Positions 1 through 5,946 of a stretch of DNA of 9,230 bases are shown one piece after another (within the stretch, counting starts at the first letter, position 1; every line of letters starts with the position of its first letter). The notes below the pieces were generated by a model that saw nothing but the letters and a program-made list of their open reading frames with translations, was not told where the DNA came from and searched no databases. This DNA is from an uncultured Chloroflexaceae bacterium (GTDB taxonomy: Bacteria; Chloroflexota; Chloroflexia; Chloroflexales; Chloroflexaceae), in assembly GCA_937141995.1 (NCBI GenBank), contig CAKZQX010000503.1:1-9230 (forward strand). Reading direction: 5' to 3'. Made by a program: the position numbers and the translations under genes.

Positions 1-1126
1 TCGCCTTGAACGCCGCCGCAATCGCCAGGCCGCCGCCGAACAGCAGCACAATCCCCCAGGGCAACTTCTTCGCCGTCTCCCAATCCAGCAAGAACTGGTT
101 CCGATTAAGGCTAATCGGCACGATAAACAGCGCCACCGCCCCCGTCAACGCGATCACCGCGTCGTCCACATTCGGGGCGAAGGGCTTAATCAGCCAGGGG
201 CGCACAATCCAGGCCAGCGCCGTCAGGCCGAAGATGACCAGAACCGCCAGTTCCGCCGTTGACATGCCGCCCAGGCCACGGAGTTCTTCGCGCACAACCT
301 CCAGACCACCGGGAATATCTTTTGTCCCCAGCTTGTAGGCAACCCGCGCCAGATACCACCAGGTGGCCAGCAGACCGCCAATCGCCAGCGGCAGACCAAT
401 CAGCATCCAGCGCGCAAACGAAATCTCAATTCCCAACAACTCCTTGGCCGCCCCGGCCAGCACAATATTGGGCGGCGTGCCGATCAATGTTGCCATCCCG
501 CCAATCGAGGCAGCGTAGGCAATCCCCAGCATCAGCGCGGTCCCAAAGGCAAAATTGCCCTCGCGCATCGCCTCCTCGGAATCGCCCTCGCGCCCCATCA
601 GCGTGGCGATCTGCGCAACGACTGCCATACCGATCGGCAGCATCATCATCGCCGTGGCAGTATTGGAGATCCACATCGAGAGAAAGCCGGTTGCGACCAT
701 AAAGCCGAGCACTACACGGGCCGGGGTGACGCCCACAATCGAGATAATGCTTAAAGCAATCCGGCGGTGCAGCCCCCAGCGCTCAATCGCCAGCGCAATC
801 ATAAAACCGCCGAGGAAGACAAAGATCAGCGGATCGGAATAGCCGGTTGAGACCGCACCGATTTCAAGCGCGCCGGTGAGCGGTAGCAGAATCAGCGGCA
901 GCAGCGATGTCACCGGAATAGGAATCGCCTCGGTCATCCACCAGATTGCCACCCAGAAGGTGGTTGCCGCCACCTTCGCCGCCTCCGGGGTCATCCCCGC
1001 CGGAGTGGGCAGAAGCAACATCACCAGAAAAGCCGGCGGACCAAGAAACAGACCAACCCGTTGACGAACACTGTACGCCGACGATGAGATTTCCCGTTTG
1101 ACGGCGGGAAGCGATGCCTGCGCCAT
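1..1126 (-). CDS. DASS/SLC13-family anion:sodium symporter, copy 1 (3' part off the window)
   Basis: This is the N-terminal 375 residues of an integral inner-membrane transporter of the divalent anion:Na+ symporter (DASS, SLC13) family, whose members import succinate, malate, citrate, sulfate or similar anions. The chosen ATG follows a full Shine-Dalgarno AAGGAGGT at 1131-1138, four bases upstream. Visible marks are the GGFMIALAIERWGLHRR block (about residues 106-122), the first SNTAT substrate/sodium-binding motif (about 154-158), a GTPPNIV loop after a short acidic loop (GREGDSEEAMREG), and the WGIVLLFGGGLAIAAAF helix just before the edge. By comparison with the paralogue at 1445-2971, about 130 residues, including the second SNT motif, lie outside the window; nothing suggests truncation in the genome. 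It is about 80% identical by eye to that paralogue. The substrate cannot be told from sequence; dicarboxylate is a guess from family and neighbours. Confidence 0.93.
   Translation of the reverse strand, partial: MAQASLPAVKREISSSAYSVRQRVGLFLGPPAFLVMLLLPTPAGMTPEAAKVAATTFWVAIWWMTEAIPIPVTSLLPLILLPLTGALEIGAVSTGYSDPLIFVFLGGFMIALAIERWGLHRRIALSIISIVGVTPARVVLGFMVATGFLSMWISNTATAMMMLPIGMAVVAQIATLMGREGDSEEAMREGNFAFGTALMLGIAYAASIGGMATLIGTPPNIVLAGAAKELLGIEISFARWMLIGLPLAIGGLLATWWYLARVAYKLGTKDIPGGLEVVREELRGLGGMSTAELAVLVIFGLTALAWIVRPWLIKPFAPNVDDAVIALTGAVALFIVPISLNRNQFLLDWETAKKLPWGIVLLFGGGLAIAAAFKA
641..712. repeat. Near-identical DNA patch shared by the two DASS genes (copy 1 side)
   Basis: Positions 641-712 match 2489-2560 at 71 of 72 bases, with an uninterrupted 52-base identity (661-712 against 2509-2560), synonymous positions included. 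It encodes the helix leading into the first SNT motif. Flanking DNA diverges much more. Confidence 0.8.
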
Positions 1127-1164
1127 AGTGACCTCCTTGACGCAAACTAAAGAAAGAATAAAAC

Positions 1165-1184
1165 GTAAACGCCAATGCGTTTAC
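1165..1184 (-). promoter_or_regulatory. Perfect 8-bp inverted repeat in the DASS copy 1 leader (operator or attenuator)
   Basis: On the minus strand, arms GTAAACGC and GCGTTTAC pair perfectly around a 4-nt loop, and a T-rich run (GTTTTATTCTTTCTTT) follows. The element lies 39-58 nt upstream of the start codon and downstream of the candidate -10 box. It can be read as an operator for a dimeric regulator (the arms resemble LacI/GalR half-sites, though the spacing is wider than usual) or as a weak intrinsic terminator acting as an attenuator. The T-run is interrupted and the stem is AT-containing, so neither reading is secure. Confidence 0.45.
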
Positions 1185-1307
1185 TATTGCCTCCCTATGA
1201 TCTGCGCACATCCTGAGTACACAATCACTCGTGACGAAGGCTGTTCGCTTCCCGTAGGGCATGCAATCCAGAACGACAAACCATGGGTTCGCCCGGCATA
1301 CCCCAGA

Positions 1308-1313
1308 ATTATA
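1308..1313 (-). promoter_or_regulatory. Candidate -10 box (TATAAT) for DASS copy 1
   Basis: A perfect minus-strand TATAAT preceded by GC, about 180 nt upstream of the DASS start. No recognisable TTGACA lies at the expected distance. Instead a 10-bp direct repeat covers the -35 zone, which suits an activator-dependent promoter. The flanking string GCTATAAT followed three bases later by GGGG recurs at the promoter candidate near 8192. Confidence 0.5.
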
Positions 1314-1324
1314 GCGCGGTGAGC

Positions 1325-1344
1325 AGCCGGAATGAGCCGGAATA
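1325..1344 (-). repeat. 10-bp tandem direct repeat in the -35 zone
   Basis: Two adjacent copies of AGCCGGAAT(G/A) (plus-strand sense, 9 of 10 bases identical) start at 1325 and 1335. The 10-bp period places both on the same helical face. They end 11 bp upstream of the TATAAT at 1308-1313, where a poor -35 is expected. Tandem half-sites one helical turn apart are typical of response-regulator-type activators; that use is inferred. Confidence 0.4.
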
Positions 1345-1372
1345 CTCCGGGCAGGCCCATCCGAAACCCCTC

Positions 1373-1415
1373 GGTGCCGGTTAACACCATGCATCCAGTG
1401 ATGCAGACCGGCACC
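1373..1415 (-). terminator. Nested stem-loop downstream of DASS copy 2
   Basis: Outer arms of 9 perfect base pairs (GGTGCCGGT at 1373-1381 with ACCGGCACC at 1407-1415) enclose an inner perfect 6-bp hairpin (TGCATC, loop CAGT, GATGCA, 1390-1405). It begins about 30 nt after the DASS copy 2 stop codon and upstream of the promoter candidate for copy 1, the right place to end or stabilise the 3' end of the copy 2 message. Only a short GTTT follows on the minus strand, so it is not a textbook intrinsic terminator. Confidence 0.45.
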
Positions 1416-1444
1416 CCGCTTCCGTACAACTACCGCCTACCAAA

Positions 1445-2971
1445 CTACATTGCAATGCTCCAGATTAGCGGCACCAGCAGATACCCGATCGCCGTCACCA
1501 GAATAATGCTGGCAATATTCAGCCAGATCCCCGCGCGCGCCATCTGCGGAATGGTGATGTAACCGCTCCCAAAGACAATCGCGTTGGGCGGGGTCGCCAC
1601 CGGCAGCATAAAGGCACAGGAGGCCGCAATCGCCGCCGGCACCATCAGTAGCAGCGGGTTGACCAGCAGCGCCGTCGCCAGCGCAAACATCACCGGCATC
1701 AACATCGTGGCCGAGGCCGTATTCGACGTAAGCTCGGTGAGGAAAATCACGATGGTGACAACAACCAGCAGCACCAGCAGCACCGGCAGACCACCCAGGC
1801 CGGTCAGCGCCTCACCCAGCCAGTCCGACAGCCCTGTGGCAGTAAAGGCCGCCGCAATTGCCAGACCACCGCCGAACAGCAACACGATGCCCCAGGGCAG
1901 ATTGCGCGCCGTTTCCCAATCCATCAGGAACTCATTGCGTTGCATACTGATCGGCACAACAAACAGCGCCACCGCTCCCGTCAACGCGATCACCGCGTCG
2001 TCCACATTCGGGGCGATAGGACTGATGACCCAGGGGCGGGTAATCCAGGCCAGCGCCGTCAGACCAAAGATAATCAGCACCGCGCGCTCCGGTGTCGTCA
2101 TCGGACCCAGCTTGCGCAACTCATCGCGCACCACATCCAGCCCACCCGGAATACCCTCGCGGTCCATAGTGTAGGCAATCCGGGTAAGATAGAACCAGGT
2201 GCCGATTACGCCAATGATCGCCACCGGCAGACCAATCAGCATCCAGCGTGCGAAGGAGATTTCCAACCCGAACAACTCCTGCGCGGCCCCGGCCAGCACA
2301 ATATTGGGCGGGGTACCGATCAGCGTACCAATCCCACCCAGCGAAGCAGAATAGGCAATACCAAGCATCAACGCCGTGGCAAACCCAAACCGGGCCACAC
2401 TACGCTGCTCCTCGGACTCCTCACTCTTATCCGTATGGCGGTCCATCAACTCCAGCATCTGCGAGATCACCGCCAGACCAATCGGCGTCATCATCATCGC
2501 CGTGGCGGTATTGGAGATCCACATCGAGAGAAAGCCGGTTGCGACCATAAAGCCGAGCACAATCCGGGCCGGAGTGACACCAACGACTGAGATAATGCTC
2601 AGGGCAATCCGCCGATGCAGGTTCCAGCGCTCGATTGCCAGCGCAATCATAAAGCCGCCCAGGAAGACAAAGATCAACCGATTGGAGTAGCCCGGCGCAA
2701 CATCGCTGATTGGGAGCGCGCCCGTCATTGGGATGAGAATCAGCGGCAGCAACGATGTCACCGGAATGGGCGCGGCCTCAGTCATCCACCAGATCGCCAC
2801 CCAGAACGTTGTCGCCGCCACCTTCGCCGCCTCCGGACTCATGCCGGCCGGATTAGGCAAAACCAGCATAAGCAGGAACGCAAGTGGACCTAGCGCCAGC
2901 CCGATGCGCTGACGCGTGCTATACTCTGTTGATACTCCGCCACGTTGTAAAGGAATCGACGCCTCTGCCAT
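1445..2971 (-). CDS. DASS/SLC13-family anion:sodium symporter, copy 2 (complete)
   Basis: A 508-residue polytopic inner-membrane protein of the DASS (SLC13, NaDC/CitT/VcINDY-like) family, normal length for the group. It should couple sodium entry to uptake of di- or tricarboxylates or another divalent anion. Both family SNT motifs are present (SNTATA at 153-158, TSNTAS at 415-420), each followed by a proline-containing helix, reflecting the internal inverted repeat. GTPPNIV (219-225) and ATPPNAIVFGSG (459-470) are the matching loops, and residues 450-466 fit the family signature as I recall it. A charged, acidic loop lies at about 178-192 (DRHTDKSEESEEQR) and is the part most unlike copy 1. 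The ATG is set by AAGGAGGT at 2977-2984. It is separated from glcDE by 268 bp and from copy 1 by 318 bp. The substrate is unresolved. Confidence 0.95.
   Translation of the reverse strand: MAEASIPLQRGGVSTEYSTRQRIGLALGPLAFLLMLVLPNPAGMSPEAAKVAATTFWVAIWWMTEAAPIPVTSLLPLILIPMTGALPISDVAPGYSNRLIFVFLGGFMIALAIERWNLHRRIALSIISVVGVTPARIVLGFMVATGFLSMWISNTATAMMMTPIGLAVISQMLELMDRHTDKSEESEEQRSVARFGFATALMLGIAYSASLGGIGTLIGTPPNIVLAGAAQELFGLEISFARWMLIGLPVAIIGVIGTWFYLTRIAYTMDREGIPGGLDVVRDELRKLGPMTTPERAVLIIFGLTALAWITRPWVISPIAPNVDDAVIALTGAVALFVVPISMQRNEFLMDWETARNLPWGIVLLFGGGLAIAAAFTATGLSDWLGEALTGLGGLPVLLVLLVVVTIVIFLTELTSNTASATMLMPVMFALATALLVNPLLLMVPAAIAASCAFMLPVATPPNAIVFGSGYITIPQMARAGIWLNIASIILVTAIGYLLVPLIWSIAM
2489..2560. 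repeat. Near-identical DNA patch shared by the two DASS genes (copy 2 side)
   Basis: Partner of 641-712 (one mismatch in 72). A second patch pairs 1961-2016 with 125-180 at 55 of 56 bases. Such islands inside more diverged paralogues suggest recent duplication with gene conversion. Confidence 0.8.
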
Positions 2972-3058
2972 TTATGACCTCCTTAGATCGCTTGTACCTT
3001 CGCTGGGAAGTGAACGTTACCCGAAGCTGCACGGCACATTCACGGCTGCACATCCAGC

Positions 3059-3072
3059 GAAGCTATAGCTTC
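3059..3072. promoter_or_regulatory. Perfect 14-bp palindrome upstream of DASS copy 2
   Basis: GAAGCTATAGCTTC is a perfect 14-bp palindrome lying 88-101 nt upstream of the DASS copy 2 start. Flanks AGCGA and TCTCGCT extend the symmetry imperfectly. It is a candidate operator for a dimeric regulator. The inner GCTATAG also resembles the GCTATAAT promoter strings seen near 1308 and 8192, so it could overlap a -10 box. No regulator gene is in the window. Confidence 0.4.
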
Positions 3073-3181
3073 TTCTCGCTGTCATTAACCTGACTTTTCC
3101 GTTATTTCCGACAGTGTGACAGGGTTTAGCTTATTCTATTCGCTTACCTGCAATAGCATCCTCCTCTGTGCTAACACAAAG

Positions 3182-3220
3182 CTACATATCTTCCGGCGGA
3201 CCTCGTGTTTTAAAAATCAT
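3182..3220 (-). CDS. Possible 12-residue peptide directly after glcDE
   Basis: An ATG at 3220 is preceded by GGGGAGG (3227-3233) at an ideal 6-nt spacing, and the frame encodes MIFKTRGPPEDM before TAG. It begins 19 nt after the glcDE stop codon. I do not recognise the peptide. It could be a short translated leader for DASS copy 2, the start of a decayed downstream gene of the glcDE operon, or chance. A second mini-frame (MLLQVSE, 3159-3136) also sits next to a purine-rich GAGGAGG. The surrounding 3002-3239 stretch is clearly AT-richer than the coding DNA. Confidence 0.2.
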   Translation of the reverse strand: MIFKTRGPPEDM

Positions 3221-3239
3221 AACTATCCTCCCCTGTTCC

Positions 3240-5801
3240 CTACACCAGAAATACATCCGGATTAAGCATGCCCGCCGCATCCCACTCCTGCTTGAGGCGG
3301 CGCATCAGGTCCAGACTTTCCGGTGGGTTGCCCCAGATATCCAGCGTCGTGCCGGCGGTTGCCGTCAGCACCACGGCATAGCCGCCCGCCACCCGCGCCA
3401 CCCGGCGCAACGCGGGCAGATCCGGCACATTACGCGTGTAGATCAGGCCACTGACCATATCCGCCACAAACGGCGCGTCATTCAGCAGCGGCACAAGCTC
3501 ACGTAGCACCCGCGCCTGCTCTTTGGGCGGAACCCCCACGCGGAGCGCACTATCTTCGGGCGAAGACTCGCGCAGGAAGGTGGCCCAGACATCGCTGCCT
3601 GTGGGCGTGTCAATCTCCGCCGGATCGCGGCTGCCGGCGGGTAGAACGCCGCGCACCTGGGTCAGTTCCGCCTGTACATCCTGTTCCGGCCCCTCAGCCG
3701 TGTAAACCAGCGCGTAGGGTGTGTCCACCCCCGGCAGATCGCACCCACGACAGAGCACAATGGCCGAGGCGACCAGGCAACCCTGCACCAGCCGCGCGCT
3801 CAACTCCAGCCCGTGCGCCAGGTCTTGTAGCGGAATAACCAGCGTGGAGCGCATGCGCGGCCAGGGCACCAGCTTGAGCGTAATATCAGTCATCAGGCCC
3901 AGCGTGCCATACGCCCCGACCAGCAGCTTGGGCAGATCATAGCCCGCCACATTTTTTACCACCGGCCGGCCGGCGCGAATCACCCGGCCATTAGGGAGCG
4001 CAACCCGGGCCGCCAGCAGATTATCGCGGATGCCGCCATAGCGAATCCGCAGCGGCGCATTCAGGTTCGTGGCAATCAGACCGCCAACAGTTGCCTCCGG
4101 CCAGGGCGCAAGCAGCGGCACCCACATCCGCTCTCGCGCCAACTCCGCCTGTAGCTCGGCCAGCGGTGTCCCGGCCCCCACGGTGACATAGAGATCTTCC
4201 AGGGCGCAGGTCTGAATGCCGCGCAGCTTCTCCGTAGAGAGCAGCACATCCGCCGGGGGCAACCGGCCTGATTTGGTGCCGCCGCCACGAATGCGGATGC
4301 GTTGTCCGGCAGTCGCCCAGGTCCGGATTGCTGCGGCCGCTTCCTCGGCGGAGGTGGGCGCGAAGGGCGAAGCGGGCGGCGCACCCGGCGCGGGTAGCGG
4401 CTCCGCCGTCGGCGCGTCGGGCGGGAAGATCTTGGCCGGGTTGAGCAGATTCTCGGGATCGAAGACGGTCTTGATTGTCTTCATCGTATCCAACTCTTCG
4501 GCGCTGTACATCAGCGGCATAAAGGCGCGTTTCTCAATCCCCACGCCATGTTCGCCGGTAATACTGCCATCCTGCGCGATGCACAACTGCATAATCTCGC
4601 GCCCGGCCTCGATCACCCGGCGGATCAGCGCGTCGTCCTTGGGATCTTCGATCAGGATCAGCGGGTGCAAGTTGCCGTCCCCGGCGTGAAACACATAGCC
4701 TACCCGCAGATCGTACTCCTCGCAGACCCGGTTGACTCCGGCGAGCGTCACCGCCAGTTTGCTGCGGGGCACCGTGCCATCCACCAGGTAGTAGGCCGGG
4801 GCCAGGCGCGCCATTGCGCCGGCGGCACTCTTGCGGGCATACCAGATATTCGCCCGCTCGTCCGCCGTCTGCGCCACCCGTAGCTCGCGCACCTCCATGG
4901 CGCGCAGGATCGCCATAATCTCCTCGATCTGGGGCGTCACACTCTCCGGGTAACCGTCGGCCTCAATAATCAACGCCGCGCCCGCCCGGATCGGCAACCC
5001 GGCGTGGGTAAACTCCTCCAGGATGACCATCATCTTCTGGTCCATCATCTCCAGCGTTGCCGGCACCAACCCGCGCGCAATAATTGCTGAAACCGCCGCG
5101 CCCGCCTGCTCAACCGAGTCAAACGCCGCCATCAGCGTTTTAACTGCCGGCGGATTACGCATCAGGCGCAACTGCGCCTCGGCCACCAGACCCAGGGTGC
5201 CCTCGCTGCCGACCATCAGGCCCACAAAGTCATACTCGGGATAGTCCAGCGCGCCGCCACCCAGGTGCAGCGCGCGCCCATCGGCCAGCACTACCTGCAG
5301 ACCAGTGACATAATTGGTTGTGACGCCATATTTGAAGCAGTGGGGACCGCCTGAATTCTCGGCGAGATTCCCGCCAAGCGTTGAGGCACGCCCACTCGAG
5401 GGATCGGGGGGATAATAGAGATTCTGCGCCTGAACGGTGGTATCGAGGAGCAGCGTAATCATGCCGGGTTGGGCAATCACGCTGCGACCAATCTCATTAA
5501 ACTCGATCAGGCGATCCATGCGGGAGAAGGCGACGATCAGGCCGCCATGCTCGGCGACCGCGCCGCCGGAGAGCCCGGTACCCGCGCCACGCGCCACCAG
5601 GGGCACGCCCTGTTGCCGGGCCCACCGGACAATCTGCACCAGATCATCGGTTGTTCGCGGAAACACCAACCCATCGGGTTGCCCCCGATCCAGGCCGGCA
5701 TCACCATCGTAAGTCAGCAGATCGATCGGATTGGTGACAACCTGGTTGGCCGTCAACTGGCGGGCCAGCGCCTGAAGATCGACCTTATGTTGCACAGCCA
5801 T
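3240..5801 (-). CDS. glcDE: Glycolate/lactate oxidase, fused GlcD-GlcE FAD subunits
   Basis: An 853-residue flavoprotein that should oxidise glycolate to glyoxylate (or D-lactate to pyruvate), passing electrons towards the quinone pool. Residues 1-460 match GlcD throughout: FAD-binding RGAGTGLSGG (71-80), PPDPSS (131-136), TLGGNLAENSGG (141-152), GSEGTLGL (198-205), the FHAGDGNLHP metal/substrate motif (371-380), SITGEHGVG (413-421) and the closing NPAKIFP (454-460). A proline/alanine-rich linker (461-482) leads into a GlcE half with RGGGTKSG (505-512), ATVGGLIATN (570-579) and KNVAGYDLPKLLVGAYGTLGL (616-636). In E. coli these are separate proteins of about 499 and 350 residues, so both parts are nearly full length. 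The frame is continuous, so the fusion is genuine unless the assembly is wrong. The start ATG has only a weak, distant GAGGG. GlcF is not nearby. The permease gene lies 145 bp upstream. Substrate choice between glycolate and D-lactate is open. Confidence 0.93.
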   Translation of the reverse strand: MAVQHKVDLQALARQLTANQVVTNPIDLLTYDGDAGLDRGQPDGLVFPRTTDDLVQIVRWARQQGVPLVARGAGTGLSGGAVAEHGGLIVAFSRMDRLIEFNEIGRSVIAQPGMITLLLDTTVQAQNLYYPPDPSSGRASTLGGNLAENSGGPHCFKYGVTTNYVTGLQVVLADGRALHLGGGALDYPEYDFVGLMVGSEGTLGLVAEAQLRLMRNPPAVKTLMAAFDSVEQAGAAVSAIIARGLVPATLEMMDQKMMVILEEFTHAGLPIRAGAALIIEADGYPESVTPQIEEIMAILRAMEVRELRVAQTADERANIWYARKSAAGAMARLAPAYYLVDGTVPRSKLAVTLAGVNRVCEEYDLRVGYVFHAGDGNLHPLILIEDPKDDALIRRVIEAGREIMQLCIAQDGSITGEHGVGIEKRAFMPLMYSAEELDTMKTIKTVFDPENLLNPAKIFPPDAPTAEPLPAPGAPPASPFAPTSAEEAAAAIRTWATAGQRIRIRGGGTKSGRLPPADVLLSTEKLRGIQTCALEDLYVTVGAGTPLAELQAELARERMWVPLLAPWPEATVGGLIATNLNAPLRIRYGGIRDNLLAARVALPNGRVIRAGRPVVKNVAGYDLPKLLVGAYGTLGLMTDITLKLVPWPRMRSTLVIPLQDLAHGLELSARLVQGCLVASAIVLCRGCDLPGVDTPYALVYTAEGPEQDVQAELTQVRGVLPAGSRDPAEIDTPTGSDVWATFLRESSPEDSALRVGVPPKEQARVLRELVPLLNDAPFVADMVSGLIYTRNVPDLPALRRVARVAGGYAVVLTATAGTTLDIWGNPPESLDLMRRLKQEWDAAGMLNPDVFLV

Positions 5802-5847
5802 AGTGCTTTTCCCTCTTCTATGAAGAACATCCTACGTTTACTATTCT

Positions 5848-5869
5848 GGGCAGGTCTGGCGACCTGCCC
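5848..5869. repeat. Perfect 9-bp hairpin between permease and glcDE
   Basis: GGGCAGGTC, loop TGGC, GACCTGCCC. No T-run follows on either strand, so it is not a classical terminator. Palindromes of this look (GGGCAGGTCT...GACCTGCCC plus CTAC) remind me of dispersed intergenic repeats in Chloroflexota and cyanobacteria; this is from memory. In the transcript it would lie between the permease and oxidase messages and could block exonucleases or set their ratio. Confidence 0.65.
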
Positions 5870-5910
5870 CTACCGTCGGCGTCCCACTGCAACGGATGGA
5901 TGGGACGTGG

Positions 5911-5930
5911 GGACGCGCAGAAGCGCGTCC
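5911..5930. repeat. Perfect 8-bp GC-rich hairpin between permease and glcDE
   Basis: GGACGCGC, loop AGAA, GCGCGTCC. It starts 17 nt after the permease stop on the coding strand. A further inverted repeat CGTCCCA/TGGGACG (5880-5886 with 5901-5907) sits between it and the hairpin at 5848. The cluster of three looks like a composite palindromic repeat element, or a structured 3' end for the permease message. Confidence 0.6.
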
Positions 5931-5946
5931 GTCGCTTCCGCATCCA

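Larger units (their letters stand above)
1127..1444. other. Intergenic region between the two DASS genes, rich in signals
   Basis: This 318-bp stretch holds no convincing gene. Read on the minus strand in transcription order it contains a strong nested stem-loop just after the upstream DASS stop (1373-1415), a 10-bp direct repeat (1325-1344), a perfect TATAAT hexamer (1308-1313), an 8-bp inverted repeat followed by a T-rich run (1165-1184), and the Shine-Dalgarno sequence of the downstream DASS gene (1131-1138). Together these suggest that DASS copy 1 has its own promoter with a leader of about 175 nt rather than depending only on read-through. Confidence 0.6.

Noticed and set aside
1584..2590. 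Long plus-strand open frames (196 and 216 codons) opposite DASS copy 2
   Set aside because: They lie entirely antisense to a clearly conserved transporter, have Arg/Pro/Ser-rich low-complexity translations, and mirror its codon bias. They are shadows of GC-rich coding DNA.
4216..4689. Plus-strand frame of 157 codons opposite glcDE
   Set aside because: It is antisense to an intact, motif-rich flavoprotein, with no ribosome site or family features.
5848..5930. Intergenic hairpins as intrinsic terminators
   Set aside because: Neither strand has a T-run after the stems, so I call them repeats rather than terminators.
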